Assembly: GCA_035550975.1 (NCBI GenBank)
Contig: DASZOC010000015.1
Span: forward strand, 1 to 15,055
DNA length: 15,055 bases
Direction: 5' to 3'
DNA from: DASZOC01 sp035550975
GTDB lineage: Bacteria > Actinomycetota > CADDZG01 > WHSQ01
Below, piece by piece: positions 1 through 6,596 of the stretch (position 1 is the stretch's first letter; each line of letters opens with the position of its first letter). The notes under the pieces are model-generated. The model was not told the DNA's origin, made no database searches, and saw only the letters and a program-made list of their open reading frames with translations. The translations under genes were made by a program, and so were the position numbers.

Positions 1-972
1 CTCGATGATCGCGTCGTCGGCCACGGCCGTGGCCGATACTTCGGCGCCGGCGGCCACCCGAACACCCTCGCCGAGGACCGAGTCCGTGACGCGGCACCTC
101 TCCCCGACCACGACCCGGTCCAGCAGCACGCAGTCCGTCACGGTCGCACCCGGGTGGATCGCACAGTCTTCGCCGAGGCACGACGAGGATACCCGTGCGG
201 AATCCGAGATCTCGGTGCGCGGACCCGCGAGGTAGCCCTGCGGCGGATCCGACCAGGGGCCGGCGAAGGTTCCGTCCAGCGCGTCCAGGTTGGCACGCAG
301 GTACTTATGCGGCGTGCCGATGTCCATCCAGTACGCATCGGTGGCGCGCGCGAAGAGCCTCCCTTGGGCCGCAAGACTCGGGAAGACGTCGCGTTCGATC
401 GACACGATCTCGCCGCTCGCGATCTCGTCGAGGATCGACGGCTCGAGGACGTAGACCCCGGCATTGATCAGATCGGTCGGAGCCTCGTCGCGTGGAGGCT
501 TCTCGAAGAATCGCTCGACGCGGCCGTCGTCGTCGGTCGGCACGACGCCGAACGCAGAGGGGTCGTCGACGCGCGTGAGCAGGATGGTTCCGTCTGCCTT
601 GCGGTCGCGATGGAACTGCACGAGAGAAGTGATGTCGACGTCGGTCAGCACGTCTCCGTTCATCGCGACGAAAGTGTCGTCACCGACCAGGTGGTGGGCG
701 TTCTTCAGAGCTCCCGCCGTCCCGAGTGGTTCGGACTCGTGCGCAACCGCGACCGAGAGGCCGCGCTCGCGCGCACGGTCGACGACCGCGGCGAACCGAT
801 CGGCCAGATAAGAGGTCAGTAGAACGACGTCGCGAAGCCCGTGTCGCTCGAGCAGGTCCAGAACGTGGTCCACGTGCGGCCTGTTCGCGATGGGCAACAG
901 GTGCTTCGGACGAGTCTCCGTCAGAGGGCGCATCCGCGTCCCGAGGCCGCCCGCTATCAGCAGCGCTTTCAC
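1..972 (-). CDS. Sugar-1-phosphate nucleotidyltransferase (mannose-1-phosphate guanylyltransferase-like), 3'-truncated
   Basis: The product should condense a nucleoside triphosphate with a sugar 1-phosphate to give an NDP-sugar in the cytoplasm. The visible 324 residues open with the pyrophosphorylase signature GGLGTRMRPLTETRPKHLLP (residues 8-27). NGD (105-107, metal/nucleotide site), FEKP (156-159), NAGVY (170-174) and a W...DIGTP segment (215-221) follow. From about residue 250 imperfect hexapeptides (SSCLGEDCAIHPGATVTDCV type) begin a left-handed beta-helix, the domain order of GDP-mannose pyrophosphorylases and related bifunctional enzymes. The reading frame runs off the window, so the end of the helix domain is missing. 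I chose the GTG at 970-972: no ATG lies near it, it overlaps the upstream stop as GTGA, and the signature begins seven codons later. Because the neighbours act on GDP-deoxyhexoses, GDP-mannose formation is my inference; a UTP- or dTTP-using enzyme cannot be excluded. Family assignment is secure, substrate is not. Confidence 0.9.
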   Translation of the reverse strand, partial: MKALLIAGGLGTRMRPLTETRPKHLLPIANRPHVDHVLDLLERHGLRDVVLLTSYLADRFAAVVDRARERGLSVAVAHESEPLGTAGALKNAHHLVGDDTFVAMNGDVLTDVDITSLVQFHRDRKADGTILLTRVDDPSAFGVVPTDDDGRVERFFEKPPRDEAPTDLINAGVYVLEPSILDEIASGEIVSIERDVFPSLAAQGRLFARATDAYWMDIGTPHKYLRANLDALDGTFAGPWSDPPQGYLAGPRTEISDSARVSSSCLGEDCAIHPGATVTDCVLLDRVVVGERCRVTDSVLGEGVRVAAGAEVSATAVADDAIIE

Positions 973-1898
973 TCGCCGGTTGCTTCGGCGCGCCAGTAGT
1001 CGAGAACCGCCGCCAGCGTGTCCTCCAGACGATACGCGGGCTTCCAGCCGGTGAGGCGCTCGAGCTTGCCGGCGTCGCCGTAGAGGACCGGGAAGTCGAC
1101 CGGCCTGAGCTTCGCCGGATCGACCTCGACGCGGATGTCGACCTTCGCCATGCCGATCAACACCCCCAGGACGTCCGACAGCCGGTGCGGCTCGCCGGTC
1201 GCGACGTTGTAGGCCTCGCCCGGCACTCCTTGCTGGAGCACGAGGCGGTACGCGTCGACGACGTCGCGGACGTCTCCGAACTCGCGCTGTATCTCCAGGT
1301 TGCCGACGGAGACGACCGGCTCTTGGAGACCGGCTTCAGCTCGTGCGATCTGCCGCGCCCAGTCGGCCGTCGCGAACGACGGTGGCTGACCCGGTCCGGT
1401 GTGCATGAACCCGCGGGTGACCACGACGTGGAGACCGAACGACTCGTGGAACATCCGCCCGATCCACTCGCCGGTGACACGGCTTACCGCGTAGGGGGAC
1501 ACGGGGCGAAGCGGTGCGGACTCGTCGATCGGGCATTCCTCCGGCTGGACCTTGCCGTACTCGTCGCTGGACGCGGCTATGTGCACCATCGCCTCGGGAA
1601 CGTGCCGGTGGATCGATTCCAGCAGGTAGTGAGTCCCCAGCGCATTGACCTCGTAGGTGAGCGCGGGCTCCCTCCACGATTGCGAGACCGACGATTGCCC
1701 CGCCAGGTGGAAGATCCACTCGGGACGGATGTCCGCCACGACCTGATCGACCCGTTCCGGATAGCGGACGTCGAGGTAGCGGAAGTCGCCGCGATCGTCC
1801 AACGCCGTTCCCGTCACCTCGTGTCCGTCGGCGACGAGAGCTCGCACGAGGTGGGCACCGACGAAGCCACCGGCGCCGGTGACGAGGACCCGAGCCAT
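969..1898 (-). CDS. NAD(P)-dependent extended SDR, GDP-4-keto-6-deoxy-D-mannose reductase (RMD)-like, with active-site Lys replaced by Arg
   Basis: The 309-residue protein is an extended short-chain dehydrogenase. It has TGAGGFVG (7-14, Rossmann loop), FHLAGQSSVSQSW (63-75), ASSDEYG (109-115), SPYAVSR (134-140), FMHTGPGQ (164-171) and REFGDVRDVVDAY (205-217). The HLAGQ, HTGPGQ and RDVVDAY blocks are those of the GDP-mannose dehydratase / RMD group. Its length and the GAGGFVG loop (rather than GVTGQDG) fit RMD better than GMD. RMD reduces GDP-4-keto-6-deoxymannose to GDP-D-rhamnose. The expected YxxxK reads Y136-AVS-R140, and the residue usually Asn in the FNH block is Met. The true start is taken as ATG 1896-1898, just before the Rossmann motif. 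An in-frame 80-codon upstream extension crosses the EamA gene and has no SDR character. The gene sits 5 bases after EamA and overlaps the nucleotidyltransferase start by 4 bases, so translation is probably coupled. It could act as a dehydratase, epimerase or reductase on another NDP-hexose. Confidence 0.85.
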   Translation of the reverse strand: MARVLVTGAGGFVGAHLVRALVADGHEVTGTALDDRGDFRYLDVRYPERVDQVVADIRPEWIFHLAGQSSVSQSWREPALTYEVNALGTHYLLESIHRHVPEAMVHIAASSDEYGKVQPEECPIDESAPLRPVSPYAVSRVTGEWIGRMFHESFGLHVVVTRGFMHTGPGQPPSFATADWARQIARAEAGLQEPVVSVGNLEIQREFGDVRDVVDAYRLVLQQGVPGEAYNVATGEPHRLSDVLGVLIGMAKVDIRVEVDPAKLRPVDFPVLYGDAGKLERLTGWKPAYRLEDTLAAVLDYWRAEATGE

Positions 1899-1903
1899 GC
1901 GGG

Positions 1904-2359
1904 CTAGTTGCCGCTGATGCTCTTGGAGGACACGCCGATGATCGCGATGCCCGCCGCCACGACCGCAGCGCCGAGCCAGCGAAGGGGCGGGACCTGCTCG
2001 TGCAGGAAGAAGCGGGAGATCGCCACCACCACCACGTAAGAGACCCCCACAACCGGATAAGCGACCGATAGAGGGACGCGCGACAACACGACGAGCCAGA
2101 AGATCGCGGACACACCGAACAGCGTCAGCCCCGCCCACAGCCGTGGCTCCCTCGCCGCGCGCGCGACCGTCTCGACCGGCTTGTTCACCTGCGCCGTCCC
2201 GATGCGACCGATCTGGTCCATCGCCGACTTGAGCGTGAACTGCCCCGCGATGGCGAAGACGACGCTGACCAGCAACAGCGCGAGAGAGATCGCGCTAGAT
2301 GTCTTCGAGCCCGTCGCGGCGACGGGTAGCGCTTCGGGGGGTGGGACCTCGAGAGCCAT
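1904..2359 (-). CDS. Small EamA/DMT-superfamily membrane protein (four-helix, SMR-sized)
   Basis: The 151-residue protein has a roughly 20-residue Pro/Ala-rich cytoplasmic-looking leader. Four hydrophobic segments follow, at about 23-45, 74-94, 98-118 and 126-145. Features of the drug/metabolite transporter superfamily are visible: a Gly-Gln-Phe in helix 1 (GQFTLKSAM), LSVAYPVVGVSYV in helix 3 (compare the A-Y-P of SMR and EamA proteins), and the LHEQVPPLRWLGAAVVAAGI stretch (the family's E-x-L/P...R..G..LI..G). Full EamA permeases have ten helices, so this is a half-size unit that would need to dimerise. Known half-size members next to sugar genes include ArnE/ArnF, which move undecaprenyl-phosphate-linked aminoarabinose. 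Its position, 42 bases after the SpoIID gene and 5 bases before the RMD-like gene, makes lipid-linked sugar translocation a reasonable guess but not a demonstrated one. The ATG at 2357-2359 has no clear Shine-Dalgarno, and a start slightly downstream is possible. Confidence 0.8.
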   Translation of the reverse strand: MALEVPPPEALPVAATGSKTSSAISLALLLVSVVFAIAGQFTLKSAMDQIGRIGTAQVNKPVETVARAAREPRLWAGLTLFGVSAIFWLVVLSRVPLSVAYPVVGVSYVVVVAISRFFLHEQVPPLRWLGAAVVAAGIAIIGVSSKSISGN

Positions 2360-2401
2360 GAAGCGGGAGTCTACGCGGGGGCGCGTCGCGCACGGTTCGG
2401 C

Positions 2402-4336
2402 TCAGCCGCAGTGGACCTGAACGCCTCCGGTGCGCGTTGCGACTATCGACCCGTTCTGGAATGTCGCGGCCGAGCCGGCACCGTCGACGACCATCGACGA
2501 CGTCGGGTGTCCGCACTTGGACGTCCCGGCCCCTATCGAGCGGTATTTCTCGTCGATCTTGCCCCACAGCGCATACGCGACCTCCGAGCGCGGGGGGAGG
2601 TAGATCGTGCCGCGGCGGAACCGCTGCCGGTCTGCTCCTGCGACCCGCTTGACGTCCGTCGTCGGCAAGCCGAGGCGCTCGCGGCCGCCTACGGCGCGGA
2701 ACTCGGTGAAGAACGGGTGTCTGATGTGATGCGCCCCGGTCGACTTCGACCAGAAGATCGCGCCGCTGACGTAAGACGCGCCCTTGTAGCCGCCGTCCTT
2801 GCCCCACACGCTCGACGACGGCATGCCAAGGACGGATCCCTCACGTCCGATCGCGTCGTAGCGTTCGAGGACCTGGCCCCACTGCCACACGACCTTGTCC
2901 GTCTCTTTCCGCCACGTCATGCGCCCTTTGGTGAAATCCTGCGCCTGTCCGAGCTTCGTCGCGTCCTGCTTCGGAACCGCGTAGGGAGAGCTCGTGGCCT
3001 CGCCGGGCGCGCCGTCGAGACGGCGATATGCCGTCTCGAACCGCGTGCCGACGTCGGTGGAGATGTCTACGTAGAACAACGTGTCCTTCAAGACGTCGGA
3101 GCCGAACTTCGTTCGGAAGTCCCACCCGCTCGTCTGCACGGTGCTCTTCGAGCCGATCAAGCGCAGCCCTCCACCGTTCAGGGCGGAGACGCGTCCCGAG
3201 ACCCCGCGCAGGACGACCTTCAGGTCCTGGAAGTCTCCGACCGCCGGGTATCTCGACTCGACCTTCGTGGCGAAGTCCCGGAAGCTCATCTCCACCGGCG
3301 ACCACCTGTGGTTCGGGTTCGCCGACACCGCGTCGGCGGCGTCCTTGACGCCACGCAGGTATGGCAACGGCGTTCCGCCCCAGACGTGCTCGTTGTTCTC
3401 CGTATGACCGCCGGACGACGACGAGTACAAGGCCTGGATCGGGTTGCCGCCGTAGACGATGACCTGGCCCTTCGTGTCGCGTACCGCGGCTTGCCATTCG
3501 TCCCAGTACTCGCCGGAGCCCGTGCGTTTGCCGTCACCCGCGTAGGCCTGGTCGATGACCGAGTCGTAGACGGTGCAGTCGCACGGGACGCGGTGCGAGC
3601 CGGACCGCGTCCATTTTTCGTAGGCGTACGTACGTCCGGCGATCGCCTGCGTCCTGAGGACGGCAGCCGGCCACGACGACGGCACCTCCGCGAGGCCCAT
3701 CAGGTATTTCTGCATCGAGATCGACAGCACGAGACGGAGACAGAACCCGGTGTCACAGCGGGCGCTCGAATAGGACCCGACCTCCAAGCGCCCGAGCGCG
3801 TAGTTGTAGCTCTTGTCCGCGACGTCGACCGCGGAACCATGTGGTGCGTAGTTCAGGAGCAACGCGGCGGAGGTCCCGCCGAATACCCCCGTCCCGTTGC
3901 GCCGGACCTGGGTCCCGTCCTTGTAGAGACGCAAGCCGCCGGCAGCGGACGGCTCCACGCGCCACTGGACGCCCGGTCCTCCCGTGGCGAGTGCCTCTGA
4001 TTCGCCTTTGACCTTCCACACGACGTTGCCGGAGCCGCCTTGATGCGGCACCGAAGTCATCGAGACGCTCTGCCGATCCTGCAGCAGGCCGACCCGCACC
4101 TTCGGCATGCGCCTCGATGCGAGCGACGCGCCCCTGTAGTAATGCTCGACGATCTCCTGCGCGCTACGACCCTTCTTCGCCCGCCCGTACGCGCCGTACT
4201 GCGACATCCCGATGCCGTGGCCCCATCCGCCGCCGGTGATCGTGACCGAACGCGCGGCATGCGCGAGCGACGGCGCGAGGACGGTCGCGAACAACGCCGC
4301 TGCGAGGGCGGGCGCGAGGCGGGTGCGATATGTCAT
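2402..4336 (-). CDS. Secreted SpoIID/LytB-domain protein with C-terminal LGFP repeats
   Basis: The 644-residue protein starts with a Sec signal peptide: basic MTYRTR, hydrophobic core to about residue 22, and an AHA-A cleavage site near residue 27. Next is GGGWGHGIGMSQYGAYG (35-51), the GHG/GMSQ signature of SpoIID/LytB, followed by EIVEHYYRGA. The second signature, YLMGLAEVPSSWP (211-223) with LRTQAIAGRTYAY (227-239), contains the Glu (E217) matching the catalytic Glu of SpoIID lytic transglycosylase. SSSSGGHTENNE (305-316) is also typical. Residues about 485-640 form LGFP-type repeats (LGMPSSS, LGLPTTD, CGHPTSS, each with an F..G.I segment), a module known from actinobacterial wall-associated proteins. 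Expected role: glycan-strand cleavage or wall binding outside the membrane. I prefer ATG 4334-4336, which has GAGG close upstream, over the in-frame TTG nine bases earlier. It is followed by EamA and sugar genes. Domain identity is firm; enzymatic activity is inferred. Confidence 0.9.
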   Translation of the reverse strand: MTYRTRLAPALAAALFATVLAPSLAHAARSVTITGGGWGHGIGMSQYGAYGRAKKGRSAQEIVEHYYRGASLASRRMPKVRVGLLQDRQSVSMTSVPHQGGSGNVVWKVKGESEALATGGPGVQWRVEPSAAGGLRLYKDGTQVRRNGTGVFGGTSAALLLNYAPHGSAVDVADKSYNYALGRLEVGSYSSARCDTGFCLRLVLSISMQKYLMGLAEVPSSWPAAVLRTQAIAGRTYAYEKWTRSGSHRVPCDCTVYDSVIDQAYAGDGKRTGSGEYWDEWQAAVRDTKGQVIVYGGNPIQALYSSSSGGHTENNEHVWGGTPLPYLRGVKDAADAVSANPNHRWSPVEMSFRDFATKVESRYPAVGDFQDLKVVLRGVSGRVSALNGGGLRLIGSKSTVQTSGWDFRTKFGSDVLKDTLFYVDISTDVGTRFETAYRRLDGAPGEATSSPYAVPKQDATKLGQAQDFTKGRMTWRKETDKVVWQWGQVLERYDAIGREGSVLGMPSSSVWGKDGGYKGASYVSGAIFWSKSTGAHHIRHPFFTEFRAVGGRERLGLPTTDVKRVAGADRQRFRRGTIYLPPRSEVAYALWGKIDEKYRSIGAGTSKCGHPTSSMVVDGAGSAATFQNGSIVATRTGGVQVHCG

Positions 4337-4344
4337 GGACCTCA

Positions 4345-4353
4345 ATATCTATA
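4345..4353 (-). promoter_or_regulatory. Possible -10 region for the SpoIID-EamA-RMD operon
   Basis: An A/T-rich stretch reading TATAGATAT on the minus strand stands out in GC-rich surroundings, 8 bases before the ATG at 4336. No convincing -35 is seen. The weak GAGG at 4340-4343 is only 3 bases from the ATG, too close for normal use. The transcript may therefore have a very short leader. This is positional evidence only. Confidence 0.3.
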
Positions 4354-4444
4354 GGGAACGGACATTTCCGGCCATACGTAGATAACGCACGAATCACGAC
4401 GTTGCGCCTACCATCCGGCCCCGTCGACGCCCGTCGAGACGCGG

Positions 4445-4477
4445 CCGTGCGGGCCCTACCATCTTGGCACCGCACGG
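4445..4477 (-). terminator. GC-rich hairpin after fcl, candidate terminator without U-tract
   Basis: On the minus strand the arms CCGTGCGG and CCGCACGG pair perfectly. The helix continues as GCC/GGC past one bulged T, giving 11 pairs around a 10-base loop. It begins about 20 bases after the fcl stop codon, where an intrinsic terminator would be expected. No T-run follows, as is common for actinobacterial terminators. It separates fcl from the SpoIID operon. The remaining gap (about 107 bases to the next ATG) holds the putative promoter. Confidence 0.5.
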
Positions 4478-4496
4478 GACATAACGGCGGAACCTG

Positions 4497-5456
4497 TCAG
4501 ATGGTTGCCTGCTCGGCCTGCTGACGGTGGTCGACGTACCAGTCGATCGTCGCCTTCAGCCCCTCGGCGAGAGACGTCTGTGCCGTGAACGAGAAGGATT
4601 TCTCCGCTCTCGTCGTGTCGAGCCGCCGGCGCGGCTGCCCGTCGGGTTTCGACGGGTCCCACTCGAGCGTGCCGTCGTAGCCGGCGAGCCCGGCGATCAT
4701 CTCCGCCAGGTCCTTGATCGCGATCTCTTCGCCCGAGCCGAGGTTCACCGGATCCGGGTCATCGTAGAGCTCGGCCGCCAGCAGGATGCCCTCCGCGGCA
4801 TCGTCGACGTAGAGGAACTCTCTCGTCGCGGTGCCGGTGCCCCACACCTCCATGCGTGTGTCGCCGCGCTCTTTCGCCTCGATGCACCGCTTGATCAGCG
4901 CCGGGATGACGTGTGACACGGCATCGTTGAACTTGTCGCCGGGTCCGTAGAGGTTGACCGGCAGGAGGTAGATCGCGTTCTGACCGTACTGCTGCCGGTT
5001 CGCCTGCGCGTGCACGAGCAGCGCCTTCTTCGCGATCCCATAAGGAGCATTCGTCTCCTCCGGGTACCCGTCCCACAACGCGCTCTCGTGGAACGGAACC
5101 GGCGTGAACTTCGGGTAAGCGCAGATCGTGCCCGTCAGGACCGTCTTGGCCGTGGCTCGCTTGCGCGCCTCTTCCAGGACGTAGGTCCCGATCAACAGGT
5201 TGCTCAGATAGAGATCCGCCGGGCGCGCGAGGTTCGCGCCTATGCCTCCCACCCTTGCCGCGAGGTTGATCACCATCGTCGGGGAGTGGTCGTCGAACAT
5301 CTTCTCGACCTCGGTCTGACGCATGAGGTCGTAGTCGGCGCTTCCGAGCGAGATGATGTCGCCTGCGCCGCGTTCGACGAGCTTGCGCACCACCGCACCG
5401 CCCAGGAACCCGGTTCCGCCGGTGACGAGAACGCGCTGGTTGCCCCAGAAACCCAT
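4497..5456 (-). CDS. fcl: GDP-L-fucose synthase (GDP-4-keto-6-deoxymannose 3,5-epimerase/4-reductase)
   Basis: The 319-residue protein matches the family length (about 310-320). It has the NADP-binding TGGTGFLGG (12-20), NLAARVGGIGAN (64-75), GTICAYPKF (109-117), YGIAKK (139-144), PVNLYGPGDKFN (166-177), SHVIPALIKR (181-190) and TREFLYVDDAAEG (211-223). By alignment in mind to E. coli Fcl, T110 replaces the catalytic Ser, C112 and H182 match the acid/base pair used in epimerisation, and Y139/K143 form the YxxxK. GTxCAYPK is a common variant of the family. The enzyme converts GDP-4-keto-6-deoxy-D-mannose to GDP-L-fucose in the cytoplasm. It needs GDP-mannose 4,6-dehydratase (Gmd), which is not in this window. 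The start ATG 5454-5456 is supported by a TAGGAT box exactly 6 bases upstream, which suggests a leaderless mRNA. It is divergent from three glycosyltransferases and followed by a hairpin, so it appears to be transcribed alone. Confidence 0.9.
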   Translation of the reverse strand: MGFWGNQRVLVTGGTGFLGGAVVRKLVERGAGDIISLGSADYDLMRQTEVEKMFDDHSPTMVINLAARVGGIGANLARPADLYLSNLLIGTYVLEEARKRATAKTVLTGTICAYPKFTPVPFHESALWDGYPEETNAPYGIAKKALLVHAQANRQQYGQNAIYLLPVNLYGPGDKFNDAVSHVIPALIKRCIEAKERGDTRMEVWGTGTATREFLYVDDAAEGILLAAELYDDPDPVNLGSGEEIAIKDLAEMIAGLAGYDGTLEWDPSKPDGQPRRRLDTTRAEKSFSFTAQTSLAEGLKATIDWYVDHRQQAEQATI

Positions 5457-5462
5457 CGACGC

Positions 5463-5468
5463 ATCCTA
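5463..5468 (-). promoter_or_regulatory. -10 box (TAGGAT) for leaderless fcl transcription
   Basis: TAGGAT on the minus strand fits TANNNT and is followed by exactly 6 bases (GCGTCG) and then the fcl ATG. That spacing puts the transcription start at or next to the A of the ATG, as in actinobacterial leaderless genes. No Shine-Dalgarno is present. A clear -35 is not seen. Confidence 0.55.
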
Positions 5469-5495
5469 AGCGGGGGTGGTTCACAATCAGGCTCG

Positions 5496-6596
5496 ATGGA
5501 CTCCCGCATGCACGTCGCGATCACGCTCGAACAGTTCTGGCATCGCGTCCCCGGCGGGACCGCGACGTCGATCCACGCTCTGACGACCGCACTCGCCGAT
5601 AGAAGCAACGTCGAGCTCACCGGTGTCTCCGCATGGCACAAGACGCGGCCCCCGGTACGGTTCCGCGTACCGGTGCCGATCGAGTGGATGCCACTCCCCC
5701 GCATCGCGTTGTACGAGGCGTGGCACCGTGCGCGCCGGCCGCGTGTGGAGCTCGCGACCGGACCCGTCGAGGTCATCCACGCGACGACGTTCGCGATCCC
5801 ACCCCGTAGCGCCCCTATGGTCGTCACCGTGCACGATCTCGCGTTCCTCCGCGCACCGGACCACTTCACGCCGCGCGGGCTTCGTTTCTTCCAGCGGGGC
5901 CTCGACCTGGCTCGTCGCGACGCGGATGTCGTGGTGACGCCGTCGGAAGCGACCGCCTCCGACTGCGTCGAGCACGGTTTCGCGGGCGACAGGATCCGGG
6001 TCGTCCCGTGGGGCGTCGATGCCACGCCCGTGCCGCGCCGCGAGGTCGACGAGGTCAAGGAGGAGCTCGCGTTGGACCGCCCGTACGTGCTGTGGACGGG
6101 CACGATCGAGCCGCGCAAGAACCTGGGGGCTCTGGTCGAGGCGTTCCTGTCTCTCGACACGGACGCGCTCCTCGTCCTGGCGGGGCCGGAAGGGTGGAAC
6201 GAGGACCTCGAACGGCTGGTGAGCCGCGCTCCCGATCGCATCCGGCCCCTGGGCCACGTGGACACCGGCGCGCTGAAGGCGCTGTATGCGGGAGCGACCG
6301 TCTTCTGCTATCCGAGCCTGTTCGAGGGGTTCGGGCTTCCGGTGCTGGAAGCGATGGCGCAGGGCGCGCCCGTGGTCACGTCGCGCGGCATCGCGACCGA
6401 AGAGGTTGCCGGCGGAGCGGCGGTACTCGTCGATCCACACGACCACCGCTCGATAGCCGACGCGCTCGGACGTCTGCTCGAGGACCCGAAGGCCGCGAGC
6501 CTGCACTCTGCCGCGGGCCGGGCGCGTGCCGCCGAGATGACATGGCCCGCGTGCGCGGAACGCATGGAGGCGATCTACGCGGAGGCGGCCGCATGA
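5496..6596 (+). CDS. GT4-fold glycosyltransferase 1 (group 1, mannosyl/rhamnosyltransferase-like)
   Basis: The 366-residue protein has the two-domain GT-B layout of family GT4. The N-terminal half has VPGGTATSIHALTTAL (18-33, the Gly-rich acceptor-side loop), VIHATTFAIP (93-102) and TVHDLAFLRAP (111-121). VVTPSEATASDC (146-157) and VVPWGVDA (169-176) then lead into the C-terminal nucleotide-sugar domain: TGTIEPRKNL (201-210) and SLFEGFGLPVLEAMAQGAPV (274-293) with the E-x7-E pair E277/E285. It should transfer a sugar from an activated donor to a lipid-linked or growing glycan at the cytoplasmic face; it has no membrane segment. The start is ATG 5496 or the in-frame ATG 5508, neither with a clear Shine-Dalgarno. 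A CACAAT 8 bases before 5496 is a weak -10 candidate. The stop overlaps the next start as ATGA, so the three transferases are probably co-translated. Donor and acceptor cannot be read from the sequence. Confidence 0.88.
   Translation: MDSRMHVAITLEQFWHRVPGGTATSIHALTTALADRSNVELTGVSAWHKTRPPVRFRVPVPIEWMPLPRIALYEAWHRARRPRVELATGPVEVIHATTFAIPPRSAPMVVTVHDLAFLRAPDHFTPRGLRFFQRGLDLARRDADVVVTPSEATASDCVEHGFAGDRIRVVPWGVDATPVPRREVDEVKEELALDRPYVLWTGTIEPRKNLGALVEAFLSLDTDALLVLAGPEGWNEDLERLVSRAPDRIRPLGHVDTGALKALYAGATVFCYPSLFEGFGLPVLEAMAQGAPVVTSRGIATEEVAGGAAVLVDPHDHRSIADALGRLLEDPKAASLHSAAGRARAAEMTWPACAERMEAIYAEAAA

Noticed and set aside
726..1907. Long plus-strand open frame opposite the nucleotidyltransferase and RMD-like genes
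   Set aside because: It is an Arg/Asp-rich translation with no family motifs, antisense to two well-recognised genes. High GC creates such shadow frames.
2411..4000. 529-codon plus-strand open frame opposite the SpoIID gene
   Set aside because: Low-complexity Arg/Val/Asp composition, no domain, fully antisense to a gene with clear signal peptide and motifs.
4407..4463. Direct repeat CCTACCATC (4407-4415 and 4455-4463) as a regulatory pair
   Set aside because: One copy falls in the loop of the hairpin after fcl, and neither precedes a plus-strand gene at a promoter distance; two 9-mers in 57 bases is weak evidence.
5118..5138. Thr instead of Ser at the catalytic position of the GDP-fucose synthase
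   Set aside because: GTxCAYPK is a common variant in this family as I recall it, and Thr can serve the same role, so it is not notable.
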